Source: JALZDI01 sp965653225
Lineage (GTDB): Bacteria > Actinomycetota > Actinomycetes > Propionibacteriales > Nocardioidaceae
DNA length: 6,735 nucleotides
Assembly (NCBI GenBank): GCA_965653225.1
Contig: CBFGZI010000167.1
Coordinates: 1-6,735 of the forward strand
Direction: 5' to 3'
Made by a program: the position numbers and the translations under genes. Numbering within the stretch: the first letter of the stretch is position 1; every line of letters starts with the position of its first letter. This document shows positions 1 to 5,537 of this stretch, in pieces. The notes under the pieces are model-generated. The model worked only from the letters and a program-made list of their open reading frames with translations, was not told the DNA's origin and did no database searches.

Positions 1-2
1 CG

Positions 3-743
3 GCGCTGGCGGGAGGCGCGGCCGCGCTGCGGGTGCCCGGGCCGGCGGGCTCCCGGCTCGGGGCCGTGCTCGACGCCGCGCCTCCGGGAGCCACGGCGCC
101 CCGGGCCAGCGGCTCCGTGCCCACGAGCGGCCGGGCCACGGCGACGCCCTCGTTGCTGCTCGCCTCGGCGTTCGCCGGACTCGGCGTGGCGGTCCTGGTG
201 GGCGGGCCGGCCGGAGCGGTCGCAGGCCTCGTGGCGGCGGCAGCCGCGGTCGCGGTGCTGCGACGGCTCGAGCCACGCGCACTGCGAGTGCACCGCGAGC
301 GGCTCGTGGCCGACCTGCCCACCGCAGTCGACCTGCTCGCCGCCTGCCTGGCGTCCGGACGTCCGCCGGCTGCAGCGCTCACAGCGGTCGTCGAAGCCGT
401 GGGCGGTCCGCTAGCCGGCGAGCTCGGCGTCGTCGCGGTGCGCCTGCACCTCGGAGCCGACCCGGTGACGGTGTGGCGAGACCTCGGCTGCCAGACAGGT
501 CCGCTCGCAGCGCTCGCCCGCACCATGGCCCGCTCACTCGACACCGGCGCGCCGATGGCCGACGGCCTGCGGCTGCTTGCGGCCGACCTCCGGCGCGCGC
601 ACCGGGCCGCCGTCGAACGGAAGGCCCGCGGCGTCGGCGTTCGCGCCGCCGCCCCGCTCGGACTGTGCTTCCTGCCCGCCTTCGTGCTGGTCGGCATCGT
701 GCCCTCGGTGGTCAGCGCGTTCACCGCGATGTCGCTGTGGTGA
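3..743 (+). CDS. TadC-like type II secretion system F family membrane protein (5' partial)
   Basis: This is an inner-membrane platform protein of the tad/Flp pilus export machine, expected to work with the TadA ATPase and TadB. The reading frame is open to the left edge, so the true start is probably outside the window. A GTG at 33 is an internal candidate, but the residues before it (ALAGGAAALR) look like the end of a membrane segment. Counting from that GTG, hydrophobic segments lie at about residues 39-57 and 59-76. A helical T2SSF-type domain spans about 98-225 and begins with DLPTAVDLLAACLASG, which is typical of the family. A C-terminal membrane helix lies at about 208-230. The short form, with a single T2SSF domain near the C-terminus, fits actinobacterial TadC (Rv3657c type). 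TadB is the main alternative, but the position directly before the pilin genes favours TadC. The family call is secure and the B/C assignment is inferred. Confidence 0.88.
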   Translation, partial: ALAGGAAALRVPGPAGSRLGAVLDAAPPGATAPRASGSVPTSGRATATPSLLLASAFAGLGVAVLVGGPAGAVAGLVAAAAAVAVLRRLEPRALRVHRERLVADLPTAVDLLAACLASGRPPAAALTAVVEAVGGPLAGELGVVAVRLHLGADPVTVWRDLGCQTGPLAALARTMARSLDTGAPMADGLRLLAADLRRAHRAAVERKARGVGVRAAAPLGLCFLPAFVLVGIVPSVVSAFTAMSLW

Positions 744-764
744 CCGGCTTGCAGCCGCTCAGGT

Positions 765-784
765 CCGGCTCCCCGAGCCGGTTT
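765..784 (+). terminator. Hairpin with short T run after tadC
   Basis: CCGGCTC (765-771) and GAGCCGG (775-781) form a perfect 7-bp stem with a CCC loop, followed by TTT. It lies 21 nt after the tadC stop. This is the shape of a weak intrinsic terminator. A partial terminator here could give the pilin genes their own expression level. The termination role is inferred. Confidence 0.45.
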
Positions 785-819
785 GCGTCCCCAGGTGACC
801 GGCATCCGCCGGCTGTCCC

Positions 820-839
820 CAGCGCCCTTCTCGGCGCTG
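820..839 (+). other. Second hairpin in the tadC-pilin gap
   Basis: CAGCGCC (820-826) and GGCGCTG (833-839) form a perfect 7-bp stem with a 6-nt loop and no T run. A third small hairpin, GCCCC/GGGGC with a 4-nt loop (884-897), sits just before the ribosome binding site of the first pilin gene. The 176-nt gap (744-919) holds no gene that I can support. These structures may stabilise the pilin mRNA or stop polymerase. GC-rich DNA forms such stems by chance often enough that the role is uncertain. Confidence 0.35.
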
Positions 840-919
840 CCCACACGTCCGCCGCCGGGCCAGGCTGCTCTTCGAATCCCACAGCCCCGCACGGGGCGCC
901 GAACGAAAGGTGACGGCCA

Positions 920-1120
920 ATGACGAAGCAGTCGAAGCTGTCCAAGCTGTCGAAGCTGCGCAGGACCCGCGACGAGCGCGGGATGACCACGGCGGAGTAC
1001 GCCGTCGGCACGGTGGCCAGCTGCGGGTTCGCCGGCGTGCTGGTGAAGCTGCTGACCGAGCCCTGGGTGCAGGACCTGCTGAAGAACCTGTTCGAGTCCA
1101 CGATCGGCCGCTACTTCTGA
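920..1120 (+). CDS. Flp-type prepilin, DUF4244 family (first copy)
   Basis: This is a 66-aa class III (type IVb) prepilin, probably the main pilus subunit exported by the tad machine. A basic leader (residues 1-21) ends in RG, followed by MTTAEYAVGT, so the likely prepilin-peptidase cut is after Gly21 with the conserved Glu at mature position +5. One hydrophobic helix follows (about 27-46), then a short amphipathic tail ending RYF. GAAAGG (905-910) lies 9 nt before the ATG and supports this start. The leader contains three in-frame SKL units encoded by a 9-bp tandem repeat. One Cys lies at mature position +14. The best match by motif is the actinobacterial DUF4244 / Rv3656c group. The prepilin call is secure. 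Which of the two copies is the major subunit is not visible from the sequence. Confidence 0.9.
   Translation: MTKQSKLSKLSKLRRTRDERGMTTAEYAVGTVASCGFAGVLVKLLTEPWVQDLLKNLFESTIGRYF
932..958 (+). repeat. 9-bp tandem repeat, three copies, in the pilin leader
   Basis: Three adjacent units, TCGAAGCTG, TCCAAGCTG and TCGAAGCTG, each encode Ser-Lys-Leu in the basic leader of the first prepilin. Units 1 and 3 are identical and unit 2 differs at one base. Slippage would add or remove three residues without breaking the frame. Confidence 0.8.
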
Positions 1121-1150
1121 CCGGCCCCTCGACCGACTGACCGACGACTA

Positions 1151-1189
1151 GGGCCGGGCCCGGTCGACCGCGACTCCCGGGCCCGGCCC
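1151..1189 (+). terminator. Perfect 13-bp GC inverted repeat between the two pilin genes
   Basis: The arms 1151-1163 (GGGCCGGGCCCGG) and 1177-1189 (CCGGGCCCGGCCC) are perfectly complementary around a 13-nt loop. No T run follows; the downstream sequence is A/C-rich. The stem starts 31 nt after the first pilin stop and ends 59 nt before the second pilin start. Actinobacteria are reported to use such T-less stems as terminators. It could equally be an mRNA-stabilising or processing hairpin that raises the first pilin relative to the genes below. The structure is certain and the function is inferred. Confidence 0.6.
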
Positions 1190-1200
1190 AGCAAACCGAA

Positions 1201-1244
1201 ACCAGCGAAGCGACACAGCAAGACCAGAACCAGCGAAAGGACAC
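1201..1244 (+). repeat. Imperfect 16-bp direct repeat ahead of the second pilin gene
   Basis: ACCAGCGAAGCGACAC (1201-1216) and ACCAGCGAAAGGACAC (1229-1244) match at 14 of 16 positions. The second copy contains the GAAAGG ribosome binding site of the second pilin gene. The whole 1190-1248 leader is A/C/G-rich, poor in T and probably unstructured, in contrast to the hairpin just before it. Confidence 0.5.
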
Positions 1245-1248
1245 CCGC

Positions 1249-1425
1249 ATGGCCGTCCCTCAGGGCCGCCGGTCCGAGCGCGGCATGGTCACGGCGGAGT
1301 ACGCCGTGGGCACCATCGCCGCCTGCAGCATCGCCGGGGTCTGCCTGTACCCCATCCTCACCTCGCCCTGGATGCGCGAGCTGCTCCTCACCCTGGTGCG
1401 CAACGCGCTGGAGCTGTGGTGGTGA
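1249..1425 (+). CDS. Flp-type prepilin, DUF4244 family (second, 58-aa copy)
   Basis: This small gene encodes 58 residues starting MAVPQGRRSERG and is easily missed because of its size. The leader is 12 residues and ends RG. It is followed by MVTAEYAVGT, which repeats the cleavage motif of the upstream pilin with Glu at mature +5. A single hydrophobic segment (about 18-37) and a tail ending ELWW follow. A Cys sits at mature +14, as in the first copy, with a second Cys at residue 32. GAAAGG (1235-1240) lies 8 nt before the ATG. The leader is much shorter than that of the first copy and lacks the SKL repeats, and the C-terminal half has diverged strongly. The two are probably paralogous pilin subunits, one major and one minor. 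The 3' end overlaps the start of the tadE gene. The reading is firm; the separate role is unknown. Confidence 0.87.
   Translation: MAVPQGRRSERGMVTAEYAVGTIAACSIAGVCLYPILTSPWMRELLLTLVRNALELWW
1410..1425 (+). promoter_or_regulatory. Ribosome binding site and GTGA stop-start overlap that set the tadE start
   Basis: Three consecutive GTG codons at 1416, 1419 and 1422 could start the TadE gene. GGAG at 1410-1413 lies 8 nt before the GTG at 1422 but only 2 nt before the one at 1416. The 1422 GTG also overlaps the TGA of the upstream pilin gene as GTGA, a common translational coupling arrangement. Confidence 0.65.
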
Positions 1426-1796
1426 CGCGACGTCGTGGCAGCAGGGGTTCGGTCACCGCGGAGACAGCGGTGCTCCTGCCCGCGCTGGTGGTCGTCGCCG
1501 CCGCCCTGGCGTGGCTGGTCGGTCTGGGCGTGGCACAGGTGCAGTGCGTCGACGCCGCCCGCGACGCGGCCCGGGCGCTCGCCCGCGCCGAGCCGACCGC
1601 GATCGCGACCGAGCTTGCGCGGCAGTCCGCGCCGGACGGTGCACACGTGAGCGTCGCGCAGGACGGAGGCCTGGTGCAGGTGGAGGTCACCTACCGGGCG
1701 ACACCACCGGGAGCGTTGCTCGACACCGTCGGCGCTCTCGACCTGCGGGCCACCGCCTCGACCCCGGCGGAGGTCACCGATGGCGGCCTGCCGTAG
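1422..1796 (+). CDS. TadE-like pseudopilin
   Basis: This is a TadE-family pseudopilin (about 124 aa), a minor component needed for assembly in tad systems. The short basic N-terminus ends in RG, and SVTAETAVLLP follows, giving a predicted prepilin-peptidase cut with Glu at mature +5. A hydrophobic helix covers about residues 15-38. It is followed by QVQCVDAARDAARALAR, the helical stretch characteristic of actinobacterial TadE (Rv3655c type), and then a small soluble C-terminal domain. The start at 1422 is preferred over the GTGs at 1416 and 1419 because of the spacing from GGAG and the GTGA overlap with the pilin stop. Its 3' end overlaps the next gene by 17 nt, so the second pilin, TadE and the TadE-like gene form a tight, probably coupled unit. 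The family is secure. Confidence 0.9.
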   Translation: MTRRRGSRGSVTAETAVLLPALVVVAAALAWLVGLGVAQVQCVDAARDAARALARAEPTAIATELARQSAPDGAHVSVAQDGGLVQVEVTYRATPPGALLDTVGALDLRATASTPAEVTDGGLP

Positions 1797-2127
1797 GCGA
1801 CGCGGCCAGGGCGGCAGCGCCACGATCTACGTGCTGTCGCTGGTCGTGCTGCTGCTCGCAGGCACTGTGGGGGTGGCCGGGTTCGCCGGGCTGGCCACGG
1901 CCAAGCACCGCGCGACCACTGCCGCCGACCTGGCGGCGCTGGCGGCGGCGTCCACGCCCGCCGACGGGTGCTCGGCGGCCACCGAGACCGCCGAGCACAA
2001 CGGTGCCCGGCTGACGTCGTGCCGCCGGGAGGGCCATGACGTGACGGTGACGGTGGCCATCGTCGCCCGCGCACCGTTCGGCCTGCGGCCGACGGTCACG
2101 GCCATGGCGCGTGCCGGGCCTCGGTAA
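1780..2127 (+). CDS. TadE/TadG-like secreted protein, Rv3654c type
   Basis: This 115-aa protein matches the group named 'helicase/secretion neighborhood TadE-like protein', always found near a tad locus and a DEAH-box helicase. It has a basic N-terminus, a glycine pair, then SATIYVLSLVV and a membrane helix (about 14-37). Next come an Ala-rich helix with KHRATTAADLAALAAA (42-57) and a compact C-terminal part with two cysteines, Cys64 and Cys81, around a segment including HNGARLTSC. Those two cysteines look conserved in the family from memory and could form a disulfide outside the cell. The Glu at +5 typical of pilins is absent, so cleavage by the prepilin peptidase is doubtful. GGAGG (1769-1773) lies 6 nt before the ATG, inside the 3' end of tadE. 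It is the last gene of the tad unit and converges on the gene at 2156-2701. Confidence 0.85.
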   Translation: MAACRRRRGQGGSATIYVLSLVVLLLAGTVGVAGFAGLATAKHRATTAADLAALAAASTPADGCSAATETAEHNGARLTSCRREGHDVTVTVAIVARAPFGLRPTVTAMARAGPR

Positions 2128-2133
2128 GGATGC

Positions 2134-2151
2134 GCCGGTCATCAGGCCGGC
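2134..2151. terminator. Possible bidirectional terminator between convergent genes
   Basis: GCCGG (2134-2138) and CCGGC (2147-2151) form a 5-bp stem with an 8-nt loop in the 28-nt gap between two converging genes. There is no T run on either side. The stem is short, so the call rests mainly on its location. Confidence 0.3.
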
Positions 2152-2155
2152 TGCG

Positions 2156-2701
2156 TCAGCGGCTGTGCCGGCCGGGGTCGTCCGTCGTGTCGCCGGTGCC
2201 GCCGACGTCGGTGGTGGTGTCCGTGGTCCCCGAGGTCCCGGCCCCACCTGCCGTGCTGGGTGTGGTGCTGGGTGTGGCTCCGGGTGCGGTGCCGGGTGTG
2301 GCGCTGGGAGCTGTGGCCGGCGGCGGCTCACCGGTCCCGGCCGCGGCCGTCCCGGTGGTGTCACCGGTGGTCTCCCCGGTCGCTCCCGGCGCGGTGGTGC
2401 CCGCAGCCGCGGGCTCGGCACCGCCCTCGCGGCCGCGGCGCTCCTGCTCGGCCACCACCGCGCGAGCCTCCTTGAGCTCGCGGCGGTGCCGCAGCGACCG
2501 GCGCAGGCCCGACCGCAGCATCTCCAGGCCGGAGACGAAGATCAGCACGGTCGCGGCACCCATGAGGAAGACGCCCATCGCCGACATCGAGATGTGGGCA
2601 CCGCCTATGGCCAGTGTCGTGTCCGCGTCCGCGCCCGCCAGCAGGCCGATCAGCAGCAGCACGACGGCGACGATGATCAGCAGCACGCCGATGACGGTCA
2701 T
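2156..2701 (-). CDS. Two-helix membrane protein with Thr/Gly/Ala/Pro-rich tail, function unknown
   Basis: I do not recognise a named function for this 181-aa protein. Residues 1-22 (MTVIGVLLIIVAVVLLLIGL and on) form one membrane helix. A short polar loop and a second helix (about 42-60) follow. Next is a charged, probably helical or coiled-coil stretch (about 64-94, RRELKEARAVVAEQERR). The last 90 residues are low-complexity Thr, Gly, Ala and Pro with Asp/Glu and no aromatic residue, including near-repeats such as TGDTTGT and TPGTAPGATPSTTPSTA. The frame extends upstream to 2800, but the ATG at 2701 overlaps the helicase stop as ATGA and has AAAGGGA a few nt upstream, so this start is preferred. 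It is thus coupled to the helicase. A small, similarly placed membrane protein may exist in other actinobacteria, but I cannot verify that. The disordered tail may be cytoplasmic. Confidence 0.75.
   Translation of the reverse strand: MTVIGVLLIIVAVVLLLIGLLAGADADTTLAIGGAHISMSAMGVFLMGAATVLIFVSGLEMLRSGLRRSLRHRRELKEARAVVAEQERRGREGGAEPAAAGTTAPGATGETTGDTTGTAAAGTGEPPPATAPSATPGTAPGATPSTTPSTAGGAGTSGTTDTTTDVGGTGDTTDDPGRHSR
2257..2310 (-). repeat. Degenerate short tandem repeats encoding the Thr/Pro tail
   Basis: The + strand here is a run of GGTGT/GGTGC-type units about 6 or 12 nt apart, such as GGGTGTGG, GGGTGCGG and GGGTGTGG. On the coding strand they give the repeating Thr-Pro-x-Thr/Ala pattern of the membrane protein tail. 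The units are imperfect and keep the frame. Confidence 0.5.
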
Positions 2702-5103
2702 TGGGTTCCCTTTCCGGCCAGCAGCGCATCGAGCACGAGCACCGCACCTCGCTTGTCGAGCGGGTTGTTGGCGTTCCCGCACTTGGGCGACTGTACGCAC
2801 GACGGGCAGCCGTCGTCACAGTCACACGAGGCGATCGCGTCACGTGTCATCGTCAGCCACTCGACCGCGTCGGTGAACCCGCGTTCGGCGAAGCCGGCAC
2901 CACCGGGATGACCGTCGTACACGAACACCGTCATCGCCCCGGTGTCCTCGTGCACTGCGGTGGACACACCGCCGATGTCCCAGCGGTCGCAGGTGGCGAC
3001 CAGCGGCAGCAGACCGATCGAGGCGTGCTCGGCGGCGTGCGCCGCCCCGGGGACGTCGGCCGGTGCGAGACCGGTCTCGTCCAACTGACGATCACTCAAC
3101 GTCCACCAGACCGCCTTGGTCTGCAGGTTCCTCGGCGGCAGGTCGAGCGGCTCCTCGCCGAGCACCTCACCGGTGACGAGCCGCCGGCGCAGGAAGGCCA
3201 CCACGTGGCTGGTCACCTCGACCGAGCCGAAGCACAGTCGCGCCGAGCCCCACTGCTGCTCGCTGTCGGTGCTCAGGATGCGGATGTCGGTCTGCTCGCG
3301 GGCGGTCGTGCTGAAGTCGGGCTCGGCGCGCTCGACCAGTGCCGCGCTCTCCTCCAGGTCCAGCTCGCGCACCAGGTAGGACACACCCTGGTGCACGTAG
3401 ACCGCACCGGGATGCACCGTCGAGTGGCTGGCGGCCTCGTCGACGGTGCCGAGCATGCGCCCCGTTCCCTGCTCGACGACCCGCACCTGCGTGCCGCCGC
3501 TCGACCGGATGTCGGCGAGGTCGCTGGCCCGTTCGCGGCGGGTCCAGAACCACCCGCGCGGACGCCGCCGCAGCATGCCGGCCTCGGTGAGCGCCTCGAC
3601 CGCCTCCGCGGTCCCCTCGCCGAACAGGGCGAAGTCGTCCTCGGTCAACGGCAGCTCAGCGGCCGCCGAGCACAGGTGCGGGCCGAGCACGTAGGGGTTG
3701 GCCGGGTCGAACACCGTCGCCTCGACCGGACGGCCGAGCAGCGCCTGCGGATGGTGCACCAGATAGGTGTCCAGCGGGTCGTCGCGCGCCACCAGCACAC
3801 CGACCGCGCCCTGCCGGTCACGGCCGGCGCGTCCCACCTGCTGCCACATCGCCGCGCGCGTACCGGGGAACCCGGCCATCAGCACCGCGTCGAGGCCGGA
3901 GATGTCGATCCCCAGCTCGAGCGCGTTGGTGGCCGACAGCGCGAGCAGCGAGCCGTTCTTCAGCCTGCGCTCGAGCTCGCGGCGCTCCTCGGGCAGGTAG
4001 CCGCCCCGGTACGCCGCCACCCTGCGCGACAGCTCCGGGTCGACGCGCGCGACGTGGTCCTTCGTGGTCAGCGCGACCGTCTCCGAGCCCCGCCGGGACC
4101 GCACGAACGCCAGCGTGCGTACGTCGTCGACCACCAGGTCGGCGAGCAGGTCGGCGACCTCCGCCGTGGCGGTTCGGCGTACGGGCGCGCCGTTCTCGCC
4201 CGAGAGCCGGGTCAGCGGCGGCTCCCAGAGGGCGAGCGCGGTCTCGCCGCGCGGCGAACCGTCCTCGGTCACCGCCTCGACCGGGGCGCCCACCAGGCGG
4301 GCCGCCGCCTTCTCCGGCTCGGCGACGGTCGCCGACGACAGCACGAACGTCGGGTCGGACCCGTAGTGACGGCACAGCCGCCGCAGCCGGCGCAGCACCT
4401 GGGCGACGTGCGAGCCGAACACCCCGCGGTAGTGGTGACACTCGTCGACCACCACGAACTGCAGCGCGGACAGGAACTGCGCCCACCGCGCGTGTCCGGG
4501 CAGCAGGGTGCGGTGCAGCATGTCGGGGTTGGTGAGCACGTAGTGCGCGTGCTCGCGCGCCCAGTCGCGCTCCTCGCGGCCGCAGTCTCCGTCGTACGTC
4601 GTGACCCGCAGCCCGGGAAGCTCCAGCTCGCACAGCAACGTCAGCTGGTCCTGCGCCAGCGCCTTGGTCGGCGACAGGTAGAGGACCGTCGCCGACCGGC
4701 GGGTCGCCGAACGCCCGCACGAGGCCTGCGCGGACTCCGACAACGCGGTGAGCGCCGGCAGCAGGTAGCCCAGGGTCTTGCCCGACGCGGTGCCGGTCGA
4801 GAGCACCACGTTGCGCCCGGCCCGGGCGTGCTCGGCAGCGCATACCTGGTGCGACCACAGCTCCGTCACTCCGCGTCGACCGAACGCGTCCCGGACGTCG
4901 GGATGCACCCACGCCGGCCACGGCCGGGTGCACGCCTCGCGAGCAGGCACCTTTTCCACGTGGGTAAGGCGTTCCGCGCGCCCGGACGTCTGCGTGAGAC
5001 GATGCATGATCGTCGCGGGGTCACGCTCCGTGTGCGACCTGGCCATCGCTGGGGTCGTGGGCGTCGTGGCCTCGGGCGGGGACGCGGAATCGGTGGTCGT
5101 CAT
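2698..5103 (-). CDS. DEAD/DEAH-type (DECH-box) superfamily II helicase with C-terminal DUF1998 cysteine cluster
   Basis: This is a large ATP-dependent helicase of about 801 aa from the ATG at 5103. It shows the SF2 motifs in order: WSHQ (84-86 region), motif I TGTASGKT (103-110), Ia SPTKALAQDQ (144-153), Ib TNPDML (191-196), II DECH (220-223), III SSAT (256-259), V ATNALELGIDI (391-401) and VI QQVGRAGRDRQG (421-432). The C-terminal half carries a DUF1998-type region with YDGHPGGAGF (729-738). It ends in a cysteine cluster, CDCDDGCPSCVQSPKC (760-775), that probably binds a metal. This architecture is that of Bacillus MrfA, yeast Hrq1 and mycobacterial SftH, 3'-5' DNA helicases linked to DNA repair; Rv3649 is the likely mycobacterial counterpart. 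The frame is open to a GTG at 5166, but that would run into the bldG promoter region. Starts at 5103, 5046 and 5007 all lack a clear ribosome binding site, and the Thr/Pro-rich first 25 residues are uncertain. The stop overlaps the downstream membrane protein gene. Confidence 0.92.
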   Translation of the reverse strand: MTTTDSASPPEATTPTTPAMARSHTERDPATIMHRLTQTSGRAERLTHVEKVPAREACTRPWPAWVHPDVRDAFGRRGVTELWSHQVCAAEHARAGRNVVLSTGTASGKTLGYLLPALTALSESAQASCGRSATRRSATVLYLSPTKALAQDQLTLLCELELPGLRVTTYDGDCGREERDWAREHAHYVLTNPDMLHRTLLPGHARWAQFLSALQFVVVDECHHYRGVFGSHVAQVLRRLRRLCRHYGSDPTFVLSSATVAEPEKAAARLVGAPVEAVTEDGSPRGETALALWEPPLTRLSGENGAPVRRTATAEVADLLADLVVDDVRTLAFVRSRRGSETVALTTKDHVARVDPELSRRVAAYRGGYLPEERRELERRLKNGSLLALSATNALELGIDISGLDAVLMAGFPGTRAAMWQQVGRAGRDRQGAVGVLVARDDPLDTYLVHHPQALLGRPVEATVFDPANPYVLGPHLCSAAAELPLTEDDFALFGEGTAEAVEALTEAGMLRRRPRGWFWTRRERASDLADIRSSGGTQVRVVEQGTGRMLGTVDEAASHSTVHPGAVYVHQGVSYLVRELDLEESAALVERAEPDFSTTAREQTDIRILSTDSEQQWGSARLCFGSVEVTSHVVAFLRRRLVTGEVLGEEPLDLPPRNLQTKAVWWTLSDRQLDETGLAPADVPGAAHAAEHASIGLLPLVATCDRWDIGGVSTAVHEDTGAMTVFVYDGHPGGAGFAERGFTDAVEWLTMTRDAIASCDCDDGCPSCVQSPKCGNANNPLDKRGAVLVLDALLAGKGTQ

Positions 5104-5192
5104 GGTTGGTCTCAGTCTTGCACCTAACCTCGACGCTCCGGTCGTGGTTGAATGCCAAGTAATCACTCTCCAAGGGGACGAAGGGAGCTTCG
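5104..5192. promoter_or_regulatory. Divergent intergenic region, helicase / bldG
   Basis: These 89 nt separate the helicase (leftward) from the bldG-type gene (rightward), so at least two promoters should be here. The region is visibly richer in A/T than its surroundings, for example around 5148-5168. I see no convincing -35/-10 pair on either strand. Candidate elements such as TTGCAC (5118-5123) and TTGAAT (5148-5153) have no good partner at the usual spacing. AAGGGAG (5181-5187) is the bldG ribosome binding site, 5 nt before its GTG. Confidence 0.5.
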
Positions 5193-5537
5193 GTGGACCT
5201 GTCGCTGGACACCCGCGAGCAAGGCGGTTGCACGGTCATCGAGGTTGGTGGCGAGATCGACGTCTACACAGCGCCCAAGCTGCGTGAATGCATCGTCGAC
5301 CTCGTGAACCGGGGCAACTACCACCTCGTCGTGGACATGGAGGACGTGGAGTTCCTCGACTCCACCGGGCTCGGCGTACTCGTCGGCGGGCTCAAGCGCG
5401 TACGCGCGCACGACGGTTCCCTGCGCCTGGTGTGCACCCAGGAGCGGCTGCTCAAGATCTTCCGGATCACCGGACTCACCAAGGTCTTCGCGATCTACGA
5501 CACGGTCGACGCGGCTGTGAGCGACCAGCCCTCCTGA
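5193..5537 (+). CDS. bldG: BldG-type anti-sigma-factor antagonist (STAS domain)
   Basis: This 114-aa single-STAS-domain protein is nearly the full length of Streptomyces BldG and very close to it as I remember that sequence: VVEVGGEIDVYTAPKLRE-like at 14-32, VVDMEDVEFLDSTGLGVLVG at 46-65, and LKIFRITGLTKVF further on. The family releases sigma factors by binding their anti-sigma factors, and phosphorylation of a serine switches this off. The target serine is present as Ser57 in DSTGLG. In Streptomyces BldG controls development, antibiotic production and stress responses. The GTG start at 5193 is supported by GGGAG at 5183-5187. The stop TGA is immediately followed by the ATG of the anti-sigma gene (TGAATG), so the two are probably cotranscribed and coupled. 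Family and ortholog call are strong; the physiological role in this organism is inferred. Confidence 0.93.
   Translation: MDLSLDTREQGGCTVIEVGGEIDVYTAPKLRECIVDLVNRGNYHLVVDMEDVEFLDSTGLGVLVGGLKRVRAHDGSLRLVCTQERLLKIFRITGLTKVFAIYDTVDAAVSDQPS

Noticed and set aside
473..913. A + strand 146-codon frame running from inside tadC into the gap
   Set aside because: Its product is Arg/Pro/His-rich and it overlaps the T2SSF domain in another frame. The part in the gap (744-913) contains hairpins and no conserved motif.
721..1250. Minus-strand frames of 126 and 163 codons over the first pilin
   Set aside because: They overlap a firm prepilin gene and the intergenic hairpins, have no coherent start signals, and show Arg/Ser-rich composition typical of shadows.
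2260..2310. GT-rich run as a regulatory repeat or recombination site
   Set aside because: It is in frame within the Thr/Pro tail of a coding gene and is fully explained by low-complexity protein sequence.
2702..2800. Longer version of the membrane protein starting at 2800
   Set aside because: It would add 33 Arg/Gln/Cys-rich residues before a clean membrane helix and overlap the helicase cysteine-cluster coding region. The 2701 ATG has a ribosome binding site and the ATGA overlap.
2111..2911. Two overlapping + strand frames (2111-2911 and 2130-2876) over the convergent membrane protein gene
   Set aside because: Both are antisense shadows. The - strand frame has clear membrane helices, a ribosome binding site and an ATGA overlap with the helicase; these do not.
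2701..5127. An 808-codon open frame on the + strand covering almost the whole helicase gene
   Set aside because: It lies antisense to a gene with every SF2 helicase motif. Its product is an Arg/His/Val/Gly/Gln-rich string with no domain or membrane pattern. Long antisense frames are expected opposite high-GC genes because stop codons are rare there.
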